DNA from: Hordeum vulgare subsp. vulgare
Taxonomy: Eukaryota > Streptophyta > Magnoliopsida > Poales > Poaceae
Length of the DNA stretch: 64,000 bases
Direction of reading: 5' to 3'
Assembly (NCBI RefSeq): GCF_904849725.1
Contig: NC_058521.1
Coordinates: 339,992,638 to 340,056,637 of the forward strand
Below the pieces are notes generated by a model that had not been told where the DNA came from, did no database searches, and saw nothing but the letters and a program-made list of their open reading frames with translations. Below are positions 11,946 through 23,353 of this stretch, piece by piece; the stretch's first letter is position 1; each line of letters begins with the position of its first letter. Both the position numbers and the translations under genes were made by a program.

Positions 11946-12412
11946 GCAGAAGTTCTGGCTCCCAATCTTATTCTTGGTATCAATTGGCTTTGGCCACACA
12001 ATGCGCAAATTTGGTGTAAGGCCAAGGAAATTCAATTGACTCATCCTTCCGAAGAGGTGATCATGTTTGCTGCTCGCGGTGACATTATCTGTCTTTTTTC
12101 TCTTAGTGAGAAGGGCGAAATTTCTACAATATCTCAAATTCTAGTGGTGTGTGATTTGGAGGATGTTTTTCCTCAAGATTTTTCAGGAATGCCACCTCAC
12201 CAGGAAGTTGAGTTCATCATTGAGCTTGAGCCCGACATAGAGCCAGTTCATCAAAGACCCTATAAGCTTGGGCCGGAAGAGCTAAAGGAGTTGAAGAAAG
12301 AGCTCGATGAGCAAGAATGATTGGGATTGACCACACTTAGCTCCTCGCCATGTGGTTGTGTGTCGACTACATCCTATCAACAAGAATAGAATAAGGAACC
12401 ACTATCGATTTA
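11946..12412 (+). pseudogene. Gypsy protease C-terminus and RT start
   Basis: In one plus frame: LAPNLILGINWLWPHNAQIW is the protease end (usual form ILGMDWL). Then DLEDVFPQDFSGMPPHQEVEF, IELEPDIEPVHQRPYKLGPEELKELKKEL follow, which is the classic linker into Gypsy RT. After the stop at 12318, RT traces (CVDY and PINKNRIRNHYR) appear in two frames up to about 12412. The protease active-site DTG box is missing. The fragment ends at the border of the next LTR. Confidence 0.85.
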
Positions 12413-12894
12413 AAAACCGGCACACCTTGGGGTTGGGTGTCCCAAGCTATGGATCTCAGATCAGCGCTATAATGGATGAAAGAGACAATGTTTACCGAGG
12501 TTCGTGCCCTCTTGATGGAGGTAAAACCCTACGTCCTTCTCTTGTTTATATTGATAGAGTACTATCAAATACGGAGTTGATCTACCTCGAGAGAGTGAGA
12601 TGTGTCCTAACCCTCACGCTACTTGAGTAATCTTGTGTTCGAGTCACCTCTATGGGCTAAAACCCACGTCTTATATACATACCAAGTAGGGTATCCAGGG
12701 TTACAAGGTTGGTATCTTAGCATAGAGGCGGTAGAAGAAGTCTTGGAGTATACTACAAGTCTTCGGCAGACACTGGCTTGATCACGTTGCTTCTTGTAAT
12801 CTCTGAAGTCCATCTTGAATAGGTGGAGGGCTCGTGGCGCAGTCTCAGGAGTCTCGGCGACTAGGTTAGGCCCCCCTAGTCTAGGACACCGTCA
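12413..12894 (-). repeat. Gypsy 3' LTR
   Basis: The right edge is clear: the minus strand starts TGACGGTGTCCTAGACTAGG at 12894, a familiar Triticeae Gypsy LTR start, preceded by a G-rich tract (AGGGGCTGC) suitable as polypurine tract. TATATAA on the minus strand at 12671-12677 is a likely TATA box. The left edge near 12413 is approximate and is set where RT sequence of the previous element stops. Confidence 0.65.
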
Positions 12895-13337
12895 GCAGCC
12901 CCTAGATTAGTCTTCTATGCCGAGGATGATTCCCTTGATGAAAATAACTTTGGATCCAAAGTCCTTAGCGTGACAGATGAGTTCCCCTTCGTCGAAGTAT
13001 CTCATTTGATAGATGAGTTTGTATTCATGACTTCAAAATGCCCACACCGCCTTTAACATAAAATGGTTCTTTGCAACAAGACCGAGCCGAGTTCTATTTT
13101 TCATCCGAAGAGGTTGGTTAAGTCAGCCTCGAAGGCCAACCACGTAGGTTGAATGGTGCCACTTATCATGACAATTTTGCGTCCTCCATACAAATAACAA
13201 AATATTTTGCGATGGGTGGCATTTCTATTGGTGCGGTAAGGAGGACTCTTGATCTTTCATCGGCCTATAAGAGTGTAAAGATAACCTCACAAGCGACCAG
13301 ACTCTCATCCCCTCCTTTGCCTACCGCTTCGTCGAGC

Positions 13338-16300
13338 TACAACACCGAGATCCATTCTCGCTCTCCTTCCCGAAGCATATCCACACCCCTTTTGCCATGG
13401 ACGATACCCTCAAGGGGCCCTTGGGGTTCTTCTGTGATGGGCAGTGCCATCCTGGAGCAGTGGCTCGTGGGGTACCTCACTGATAACAAGAAGGACCGCA
13501 ATCCACGCGTTGACCAACAACTACCCTCTCCCAAAGTCGGGGAGCGGGTAGTCCTTGTTCTCCACCTTGTTCGAGGCCTTGGGTTCCCGCTGCACCCCTT
13601 CGCACATGAGATAATGTTTTACAGTGTGATCAACTTCGACCACATGGGCTAGAACTCCATCTGCCATCTTGCCTTCTTCGTCATTGGCTGTGAGGCCTCC
13701 GCTGCGAAGCACACTTTGTCCTTTGGTTGAAGACCTTTGGAGTCAAGCTGAAGTCCAGCAGCTTCGATCCAGCAGAGTGTGGACGGTCCATGGTCAGCAA
13801 GAACCAAACTGCTGATTGGTTTCAAGGCACCTTGTCAAGATGGTCATGGAATGACAATGCGAGTGGTTATACATCACCGAACTTCTATCCCCTGGTCAAG
13901 CCGAGGTCCCTGCATTCTTAGTCGGACCTCCACGTAAACTCAAATCGTCAACAGATAAGCGTGTAGCTTGGGGGAATGCCAACAAGGTGAAGGATTTGGT
14001 AAAGAAGATCAAGTTGTGGTATCTCGAGAAGGACCTCAGGCTTCCCGATGTGATCAATGGCATGCTGAATCGGCGGATGCTTCCACTCCAACTTCCAGTG
14101 AAACCGATGTGGGACTACAAATCTGTGAGGCATGGTTTGTTGTCCACTTCCTCCAGAACAACCTAGATGGTATGTGGATGTTGCTACTTGACATGGACAA
14201 GCATGACACCCGCAAGGAGAGACAAGACCGTGGCTTCGAAGTGGCTGTGATGCCCCACCGGTAAATGTTTTAACACAAATGTTAATTTTCTATCCCCTTC
14301 ACATTGTGAGATAAATTTTGACTAATTGATTTGCTTGACGCATACTAAATAGGTTTGCTAAGATGCTGAGCATACGGTGCCCAACCCCATTGCCTGTGGA
14401 GGAAAGAACCCCTCAGCTCACGTCGCTCCTAATTAAGGAAACACATGTGGTGGTCCCCAAGAGGACGAAGTAGGAGGTGGCGGGCGGGTCTTCAGAAGCA
14501 GGAGGCTTCAGTTTCCCGATCTGAAGACAGCCACACCTCTGTCATCCATTAAGAGGTAGAGGTCGAACCTGCCCTCAAAGGGAAGGGAGCGGCGCAAAAA
14601 GATATTGACATTGGTGCATGTTCTAAAGGGAAAAAGAGGTTGAAGAAAACCTTGGCTAGGACCGTTGGTATGTCATGCTCTCTGATGACTTTGAGGATGA
14701 TCCTCATACCCTAGGGAGGAAGAAACTGACACCAAGGAGGTATGTTGACACCTTCTACGTTTTTATTTTTTTGGTTATATATTTTTGCAGGAACAAGCTC
14801 ATCTGAGAATTTTACCCTCAGTGTCCTGAAGGAGCTTCCAAGCGATTCTTTGAGCGGTCTATCGCCCGCCAGTGGAACCCCATATTGCTCTGCTCCCTTG
14901 CTAGCTCATGATTATCTAGATGACGTGACCTCCTCTTCGGCCTCCCCAATCAAACTAATGGTTGCCGAACGGCTGATCGAGATTGCCGAAGTAAACACCT
15001 CGGTCCCACCAAACCAACGAGACAAGATCTTAGAGGTTGTCAAAGAAACGTTGGACCAATATTTGGTCCACCCAAGGTCGGCCCCAACTCAATTATCTCT
15101 GCCAAAGATCCCTCCGCCCAGCACCCAAGTTCCTAGGCAGAGGTGCCATTGCCTTCACCTCCTGCTAGAGGGTTGGCTAGCATGAGGTGGATAAATAATA
15201 TGGAGGAGACCTTGAAGGGATCATCCCTTACGGAAGAATATTGCGCCTTCATAGGTGCAGTACAAGAAGGCTTCCGCTCCACGGGAGCTGGATTGCACGA
15301 GGTCTTTAAAGGCCTTTTGACAAGCTTCGACGTATTCTCTCCTTAGTCTTTTGAAAAAACATTTTCCATTTTTCCTTTTATCTTGCAAATTCGTGTACCT
15401 ATATGGCCGGTGAGTAGCCCCCGACCCAAAACTAAATTGAAATAACCGATGTAGGATCTTGATTGCGAGCCCCAGGATGCTTCTCGTCCAAGGTGAAGCG
15501 ACCGTAGGGATTACGTCAAAAAAAATCCTTGTTTTGAAAGCTTCCACCTTAACTCTCGACTCTGTCTCTGAAGAGACAGTGTAGATGAACCGGAAGCTTG
15601 AGAGGATACACAAGGACCTCGACCAAATGAAACAGCAATTCCAGCAATCGCATGGTGTGCGATTTAGTCTTAGTGTGTTTCAAGGAGAGCTTTAAATACG
15701 AGAAGTGTATGTTGTTTATCTCATTATGATGTTGATGCCAAATTTTTTGAATCATAGATGCCCTGGCTGAGCTTGAGGTGCTCAAGATCTAGCTCAAAAC
15801 GGCTCGGCTAGAGGTGCAGCAGTAGAAGGTCGCGACTTTGTAGGTGGAAAAGGCCCAGGCTACCGAGCAGGTGGCGAGGGAAGAAGGGAAAGCGCGGGTT
15901 CTAGAGGTCAAGGAGACTCTAAAGGTTGTGTTCGAAGAATGCAACGCCCTTCAGGCTGAGGATTACAAGTTGAAGTAAGATGTCCAAAATCTTCAACTTC
16001 CGTAGTATTAGCTCCAGGTTGTGCCTCGCTTCGACCGCGAAATGCTCAAGGAAATAGATAAGATAGCTTTGGGCGAGTCTTATTTAGTCGAGTGTGTATT
16101 TGGCAGCCGAGGGTGTGTCGATCTCACCTTGTCGTAGCGTTCTGCAGAGGATTCACGGATCTTTCGAAGAGTGTCTCCGACGCGGTCCAACACTTTAAGA
16201 AACTAGAGGGTCATGAGGATGAGAATGCATTTGAGTGGCAATTCTTGGATTCTTCGTCATTGCCATTGTTGAATCATCAAATGAAGTAGTTCTTGGAGCT

Positions 16301-16545
16301 ACTTCGCATGATTAAGCTTGTGCGTCAGGACCTCTTCATGAAACTATGGACCGCTGGAGCTCCGTCGACCAACCTCTTTAGTCTTCTGACCCGGTTGCAT
16401 GCTGTCGAATCGCAGGTGGATCACTGGAAGTGATCCGCCTGCTTTGAAGGAGCACGACGGGCGTACACCTGCATAAACATGCACTTTCGAAGGGTCGAGC
16501 CATTGGTTGTTGCTGTGGGGCCTCCTCCAGGCAAATAGCATAGTG
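13338..16545 (+). pseudogene. Extra ORF with 'putative gypsy type transposon' (Transposase_28) domain
   Basis: Plus strand. At 13545-13650 it reads VLHLVRGLGFPLHPFAHEIM; in the same frame past a stop comes ICHLAFFVIGCEASAAKH; after a frameshift near 13725 comes TFGVKLKSSSFDPAECGRSM. This run matches the PF04195 (Transposase_28) pattern. About 15770-15990 is an Ala/Glu/Lys-rich coiled coil (LAELEVLK to EECNALQAED), followed by KIALGESYLVECVFGSRG (about 16060-16115). There are many stops and an insertion-like stretch at 14280-14760. Biochemical role unknown. It lies antisense to the gag-protease of the same element. Confidence 0.72.
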
Positions 16546-17539
16546 CATAACCATTTTATTTCGAGGTGGAAGAGGGCGATTGGGTAGTAGAGGCCGAGTG
16601 CCTAAAGGTCACTTTTATCAAATGTAGTACTTTGGGATGCCGAAGAGTTTGTTATGTAAGAAACCATATTTTTTATTCATGAGCGTATCGTTCAATTTTC
16701 TCATATGAACATTGTAATGTTAATGGAATTTCCTCCTATTTGACCGTTTTGGCTGAAAGTTGCCAATCATCGGCTTCTGCCAAAATGTAGAGTATATAGA
16801 GGGTGTTCCTTGATGCAGCTCTGACCCTTAATTGACTTCTCGGTACCCGAAGGTGGTTCGTGCTTGTAGGAACTAGGCAATCAGATTATCATGGCTTTAT
16901 TTCTTTCACTTAGTCATAGGAGTTTGGCTGTGGGGCCGATAACAAGTCCCTGATATGCTAATTGGTGAGCTATATGTAGCTGACATCGAAGCCATTACTC
17001 TCTTTGGCTTGTGCGATAAGTAAATCCCGCGGTTTACACAAGTGACCTCTAACGACATGTGTCTTAATACGGTCTTTGGATTGCTGATCAGTTTTTGTTG
17101 ACCTAGATAGTCATTTTTAGGCTTTCTCCACTGAGGCGCTCTGCCAATTGACTGGCTGTACAACTGTAGTGGTTCTCCCATTACACCCTCAGCCGAATAC
17201 AATGAGGAAGGTAAGGGTTAAACATAGGAGCTAGGCTACCCAACTATTGACGAAAATCTAGGTTCTAAACTGATACATATAGTGCAATATCCAAGACACT
17301 GAGCACTTCGGACTTATATGTAGGACATCGAGAACGAAGCCCTTAAGCAGTGGTATTTTGAAGACATTCCTGTAGCTCATAGGTGGTTCTCGTATAGATA
17401 TATAATAAGAGCCTTGAGACGAATGATACCTTTATTTATAACTTCAATATTTACATGCCGAGCTTGTAACAAGAGAAATTGCAAAGATACAATGCAAAAA
17501 AAGAGGAAAAAATAGAAAACGGGGCAGATATGATCGACG
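16546..17539. other. Non-coding interior of the Gypsy element
   Basis: No reading frame matching a family was seen. The left half follows the end of the plus-strand extra ORF and the right half meets the end of the minus-strand gag-protease, so the two genes converge on this interval. It would hold both 3' ends. Confidence 0.45.
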
Positions 17540-19200
17540 ATTTTATGAGCCCAGGATGCTTTCCAGTCGCACGTCTGCGTCTCCGTGTTGTTTGGTCAGC
17601 ATGCCCTCGGCTATAGCAAAGACTGAGATGGACTATATGCAACCTATCATTTGCACGTGCTCTAGGTGCCAGCTGGCCGAGTCCTTTAAGAGGTTTGTAG
17701 GTGTTTGATTCATGGCTGAAGCCACCTGACTGTATTATCCTGGCCAGAACTTTTATGAGACCATGCTGATATGGACGCAAAAAAGCTTGACCATGCCCTC
17801 GATCGAGCCAATCCGATTGTTTCATAAATTTTGGTTCCTTGGTGGCCCAACGGAATTTTGGCGCGAAATCAAGCACCATCGGGACGTTATGCCCCTCCCA
17901 AGGGGAGCACACGATGTCGACTGTCCTGCATAAACTTCAAAGAGCTAGAAATGTGTTTCCCACCACAGGTTGCACCCTCGGATGCCTGCACCTCGACTGT
18001 GATTGCCACGGTCTGCTCCTCGGTATAGAGGGAGCATTCGCTGTTTCCATTAATTGGATAACACCACTTGGTCCTGGCATTTCAAGATCTAGGTAAGCAT
18101 ATTGCGGGACCTCTTTCAAGGGAGCGGACGCTGTGCGTGGTAGGAGTGTGTGATACCAACTTTGAAAGGGGACGATGTCGAAGATTAACTCCTCAATTCA
18201 GAAATTTTTAGGTGAGACGAAGAGAACTTCGAAGGACACGGTTCCCGTGCAATGAGCTTCAACACGTATAATGACTCCTTTAATGGTAGTGTTGCTCAGC
18301 TTGATCCGGGATGAGTTGATGCTCATCTTCCGAACTGTGTCCTTATAGATTAAATTGAGGATGCTCATTCCGTCCATAAGGATGTGTGTCAGATGGAAAC
18401 CGTTGATGAAGGGGTCGATGGCGAGTGCAGATGAACCCCCATGTGTGATGTCGGTCGGATGATCGTGTATATGAAATGTGATCGCGAAGGCCGAGCACGG
18501 ATTGAACTTCGGGGCAACTGGCTCTAGCGCATAGATGTCCCGAAGTGTGTTGTTCCTTTCCCTCTTGGGGATGTGGGTAATATAGATCATGTTTACCTCT
18601 GTTACCTCCTTAGAAAACTTCTTTGGGTCTCATTGTGGGCCATTGTGGGTCATCATCGTCTTGACTTTCAGTTTGGCTTTATTTGGACCCTCCATTACTA
18701 CCTTGCTAGCTTGCCTGAAGACCAAACTATTCCTATTAGTGTGGGTTGCTAGTTTGTCCTAGGTGCCATGGATTTGCTGCGATCGATCCAGGATCATGTC
18801 GAGCTTGCTAGGTCCATCGTTATTCCCTTTAAAGGTCTGTCTCTTTTGGCCTTATTTGGGTGTGGTGAACCCTCCATTGACCGTGACATCCTTTGTGTCG
18901 CTTCCGCCATTTTTAGGCCCGTGCCTTTTTTTGTTGCATCGAGGCTTCAATTGGCGTGGCATGCTTCCGAGGTTCCTTCCTCACCATTGTGACACTTTGG
19001 ACGAGCCTACTATCCTCTCCTGCGCAAAAAGTACGTCATGAGGAAAGTAAGGGCTCATATGGACCTCGGTCTATCCTGCTCGAGCCGGCGGGTGAGCCAT
19101 TCATCTTGAATATTATGTTTGAATGAGGCGATGGCCTTGACGTCGTAGCAATAGATGATCTGGTTCATTTTGGTAAGGAATGTCAGAATCGAGGTTCCGT
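17540..19200 (-). pseudogene. Gypsy Gag C-terminus and aspartic protease, broken
   Basis: Minus-strand blocks in order: DVKAIASFKHNIQDEWLTRRL (about 19150-19090), a basic Ser-rich linker, NMIYITHIPKRERNNTLRDIYALEPVAPKF (about 18595-18500, split here for length), GFHLTHILMDGMSILNLIY (active-site Asp; the usual DGG reads DGM), VEAHCTGTVSFEVLF, then a stop at 18196. It resumes with INFDIVPFQSWYHTLL and AYLDLEMPGPSGVI (about 18100-18050). It matches gag-protease polyproteins of large grass Gypsy elements. Stops and frameshifts are frequent. No RT follows to the left. Confidence 0.75.
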
Positions 19201-19205
19201 AGACA

Positions 19206-20160
19206 AAAGAAAGATTCTAACTCTGGGGTGCGCTCGCTCTCCAACCCTTTTCTACCTCTCAACTTCTTGGCGACTCTCATTCGGCTCGGGCTAAGGGAAG
19301 CGAACTAGAACATGTGGCTGTTTACCCAGGTTCTGGCCACCTTGTAGTGTAAACCCCTACTCCTACTTGTTTTTGGGATTGCTTGAGGTGGAAGACCAGT
19401 ACAAAGGTGGGTTCTTTTCCTAGTAGAGATAATGCGGGTTGATCCCCTTCTATGGAGGCTAGGTCTCTCTTTTATATTGGCCTCGGCCCTCTTCCCCTTA
19501 GAAAACATTGGCGGGAATGGTTAACATAACATCCGTTTTGGAAGGGGACAAGACTGTTGTCCACCCTCACAAAGGTGGTCTTCACCTGCAAAAGCTTCGC
19601 TCCATGACACGCTGGTGGGCTCGGGGGTGACGTTCGTCCCACCGAGCATCCAGCGTTAGTACCCTTTGCACCGATCGGGAAACCTTTGGGAGATTCCTTT
19701 GGGGCCCGCCAGCTGGCCTCTCTTCCTTAGCTTGGAAGCAGAAATCCTCCCTATCCGTGCCTACTCGCACCGCCCCTGTGCTACCTGCGCAGTGTGCATC
19801 ACCCATGCGGAGGCACAAGGTCATCGGGCCTTGCCACGTCACTCGCGGCGAGCTCGCCTCGCGAGGGCCTCAGGGTGGCCTCGAGACGCGCACCCTACGG
19901 CTGACCCCTCATGATCCTCGATGTTGATTCCATGAGGCTCGGGCCCTCGCGAGGGTCTTCCTTTCTGATCCTGCCGATGGGCGACACGATCCCGCCTCAC
20001 AAAGATATGGGGCACTGGAATGGGTGCCGTTAGAGTTCACCTGGCCACCATAGCACGCTCCACAACGTGCAAATGGTCGGCATGGCCATTTTCCCACGCG
20101 CTCTGGAGTGCGCCACTTTGTCCAGTAGTTGTTGGTGCACATGTGGATGCCCTTTAGATG
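19206..20160 (-). repeat. Gypsy LTR fragment
   Basis: It contains TTTACCCAGGTTCTGG, a word common to many Triticeae Gypsy LTRs, and a minus-strand TATAAAAG at about 19469-19476. It is distantly similar, in the same orientation, to the LTR at 41514-42323 (shared GGTGGTCTTC and GGGACAAG blocks). It does not match the LTR at 12413-12894, so the two are not a pair. Both edges are approximate; the right one is where the repeat shared with 26990-28213 begins. Confidence 0.5.
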
Positions 20161-20164
20161 GTTA

Positions 20165-21567
20165 GGAAATGGGGATAGCAGCTTCTGTCAAGGTGAACCA
20201 GAGACGTAGTTGGGGTTTTTACCCACCACAATCATTGAACCAAAGCTGGAGTTTCTTACTGGTGGTGCAAGGTAACTATAAGAGGTTGTGGTAAAAATTG
20301 GGGGTGAAGGAGAGGGGTAAAGAGGAGTTTTATCAAACCACCAGAAGGTGTTTGATGCAGTTTTGGGCAAGTAAATGGCGTGTGTTTGCCTTGAGATCTA
20401 AGAGGATCCTATGTTAGGTAAAAATAAGGTTGGACACCGAATTTGAGATTTTTAGAGAAAGTTTCCAATGTGGACATGGTAAACCCTAGAAATGGACAAA
20501 TAAAATTTCTCTATATAAATCGATGCAAATTAATTCCCCCTAATGCACCACTTGGGGTGGTGGCATTATTTGAGGATTAGAGCATGCCCACAAACTTTGG
20601 GATCAATTGCAGAAACTTGATAATGTAAAGTTGCCCAATTCTAGACATTACAACAAGTGATTTTGAGGGGTTTTGGACATCTGGATTTGTTCTTCTTGTT
20701 ACACAAACTCGTGTGGATGCATCATTAGGGTGTTGGAACATGTCCAAAAAATTCAACAGCAAAAGGATAAACTTGATAATTTAGAGTTCCTTAAATTTGG
20801 TTCTGGATAGATAGGGGTTTGGAATATTTTGGTGAATCAAATCAACTTGGATTGAGATGAATCTTGGCAAGGTCATCACATATATAATGTGTGACATTGT
20901 ATAATTTTACTTGAATTATTTCTGAATATTTCATGTAGAAATATTTCAAAAGCTTGGAATGGGCACAAAGGCTTTTGGAGGGTTTTGTCCATTATTTTGA
21001 ACATGACCATGTGTTCAAACTCTTATAGATGGACAATATACGTCCGCTGAGTTTGGTTAAATTTTCTCAAATATTTTGGAAGCAAGAAAAATGAATTTTC
21101 TTCGTAAAAGACCATTTCTAGCCTTAGAAAAAGGTATAAAAATAAAATCATAAATTAACTTTTAAATAACAATTTTGTGGTTTTGGGAAGTCTATTTGAT
21201 AATAGGCCTTGAATAAAATATTAGGGGCAAAAAAACTTCCCTAATTTGAGTACTTGTAGTACAAATCCCAACCGAGGGGTTTTTGAAAGCTTAAATTATA
21301 TAAAATCTTTTTGGTCACAATAATATTTTATAAAAGTAGGTTTAGGTACTATAGACATAGTATGGTCATTGGGCAAGGATTTGGATCAAGAACACGAGTC
21401 CATAGAGTAGGAAGAAGTTTGTGATTTTAAAACACAATAAAACAAATAAGCCATCAAAATCAAGTCAAGCATCCCAAGGAGAAACGAAAGTTTTAGTTGG
21501 TCCTAATTTTTTAGCTATGTTGACTTAGCTAGGAGAGGCAAAACACAGGGTGTGACGGTGGCCGTGG
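20165..21567 (+). repeat. Copy A of a long AT-rich LTR-like repeat (3' part)
   Basis: Collinear with 26980-28213 over most of its length. Shared words include GGATAGATAGGG, AATCAAATCAACTTGGATTGA, AATTTGAGTACTTGTAGTAC (copy B: AATTTGAGGACTTGTAGTAC) and GGTCCTAATTTTT. It ends CAGGGTGTGAC at about 21567, a plausible LTR end. It lacks the first 3.5 kb seen in copy B. No coding sequence. Confidence 0.7.
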
Positions 21568-22758
21568 CCTAATGCCTCCTGGCTCCCCCTTAAGTCGGTT
21601 GGCGCCCTACTTTCGCCCCACGAATATAATTTGATGATAAAAATCCTCTCAAAATTTCAGCCCGATCGGAGTTACAGATCTCCGAATATTAAGAAACAGT
21701 GAAGCGCTAGTAAACGGAGACAAAAGAGAGAAGACAAACAACGTGAGAGATCCAATCTAGAAGGGGATCCTGCCCTCCGAGAGCCATGGATGAGAGAGGA
21801 AACTCTCTGCCCACCTAGGGAGGAGGCCAAGGAAGAAGAAGAAGGTGGGGGGCTATCTCCCCCTCTCTCTCGGAGGCGTTGGAGCACCGCTGGGGCAACC
21901 ATTGTGACGACGATCTACACGAACAACTTCGTCGCCTACACTACCAACTCCCCACTCTCTATGCAGTGGTGTAAACGCTCTTGTCCCCGCTGTCCTATCT
22001 ACTTAAACATGGTGCTTATTGTTAAATATTAGTATCCAATGATGTGTGGCTATCCTATGATGTTTGAGTATATCTCTTTTGTCCTACGGGTTAATTTTGG
22101 TATGATGTTATTGATATGAGTTGTACGAGGCGCACATATGAAGGATTCACGCTGGAGGGTTGGCAATATGCTCATGATTTAGTTATAGTGGGTGGCTAGA
22201 TTGATAGAAGCTTACACCCGAGTAGGGAAGTTGTTTGCGTATGGGAATAAAGAGGACTTGATGTCTAATGCTATGGTTCGGTTTACCTTAATGATTTCTA
22301 GTAGTTGTGGATGCTTGCTAGAGGTCCAATCGTAAGTGCATATGATCCAAGTACGGAAAGTGTGTTAACGTATGCCTCTCCCTCATGGCATATGATAAGT
22401 ATCTATCATGCTATATTGAATTGATTCTGGATAATCTTTCTCTTACGTTAAACTAATAAGTCTTTCTACTAAACAACAAACTAAATTAATATTTATTAAA
22501 ACAGTACCTAACTTTTATTTCCACGATCTTTATTATCTTGCAAACCTATCTATTAGACCGACTATGTACTTCTAGTTTCCTTCCCACAAAGTAGTTTCAT
22601 GTTTGTTCTAGGTAAAGTATGCCTCAGTGCGTGTAGAGTTGTGTCTGTGGTCCACAGAACTTGAGAGAATATTAATTCAACCTTTAGCTCCTCGTTGGCT
22701 TCGACACTCTTACTTATCGAAAAGGCTAGAAATGACACCCTACACTTGTGGGTCATCA
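21568..22758 (-). repeat. Unclassified Triticeae interspersed repeat
   Basis: The minus strand starts TGATGACCCACAAGTGTAGG at 22758 and continues through TCGATAAGTAAGAGTGTCG and a purine-rich segment (GGAGGGGGAGATAG at about 21855). I recognise this arrangement as a common Triticeae repeat but cannot classify it. Short ORFs here are low-complexity. It sits directly after the LTR-like copy A. Confidence 0.45.
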
Positions 22759-23353
22759 ACTGCGGCGACCAGATGCGGCGACGATTTGGTCGATTCCTAG
22801 CACAGGAGGCTGGGGGAGGGGGTTCGTGGGTATGAGGGCGCTCGATTGGGAGGCCGAAGAGGTGGGTGAGTGATATGTCCATCTTGCATCATGTTCTGCT
22901 ACTCTTATTTATAGTGTTTTTATGCATCATATCACTATATGGAGTAATTCTAATGCTTTTTCTCTCATATTTTAGAAGATTTGCACAAAAAGGGAGAATG
23001 CTCGCAGAAGGAATTATGGACCTGAAAAAGCTACGTAAGAGATACCTATTATGCACATCTCCAAATGGTCTGAATCTTCACAGAGATTTTTCTCGGAATA
23101 AATAAAAATATTGGATGAGAGAAGTACCACATGGGGGCTACGAGGTACCCGCTAGGTACGAGGGCGCTCCAACCCCCCTTGCGCACCCTGGTGGGTAGTG
23201 GTCCACCCGGCCTACTTCTGGCAAACATCTTCTAGTATATATTCAGTTTTAACCTGGTCCACCGGCAGACTTTCGGGATGGAGTGCCACTGTCTTGAGGC
23301 GGAACTTGGGCAGGTGCACTTTTGCGCTCCGGCGAAGCGATTCCGCCAGGGGA
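22759..23353. other. Repeat-derived non-coding stretch
   Basis: From 22873 (TGATATGTCCATCTTGCATC) a second common Triticeae repeat type starts, with GAGAATGCTCGCAGAAGGAA inside. Near 23340-23353 a G-rich tract (CCAGGGGA) directly precedes the LTR start at 23354 and could be a polypurine tract. No gene seen. Confidence 0.4.

Larger units (their letters stand above)
10037..12412 (+). mobile_element. Ty3/Gypsy remnant (leader, gag, protease/RT edge)
   Basis: A plus-strand fragment: a short LTR end (10037-about 10092), PBS, a leader with a tandem duplication, gag, a truncated protease and the start of RT, then replaced at about 12412 by another element's LTR. Most of gag's C-terminus and of the protease is missing between 11942 and 11946, and everything after the first RT motif is gone. 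It is older than the Copia element that inserted into its LTR. Gag style and the tRNA-Met PBS suggest a chromovirus-like lineage; the family is not determined. Confidence 0.8.
12413..19205 (-). mobile_element. Gypsy element with opposed ORFs (3' LTR, antisense ORF, gag-protease)
   Basis: Minus-strand order from right to left: gag-protease (about 19200-17540), non-coding interval, an ORF on the opposite strand (13338-16545, plus), and a 3' LTR (about 12413-12894). RT, integrase and RNase H are absent. An additional ORF in antisense orientation between pol and the 3' LTR is known in Tat-lineage Gypsy elements, so this fits a Tat-like, pol-less derivative; the lineage is inferred. The 5' side is cut: gag has no N-terminus and joins a foreign-looking LTR near 19205. 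Confidence 0.65.

Noticed and set aside
13149..13652. 167-aa plus-strand ORF that could be a host gene
   Set aside because: Its C-terminal half is the start of the Transposase_28-type domain and coding continues past its stop and after a frameshift; it is a piece of the Gypsy extra ORF.
12413..20160. LTRs at 12413-12894 and 19206-20160 as a pair bounding one element
   Set aside because: They share only short common words and differ in length; their sequences are too different for two LTRs of one insertion.
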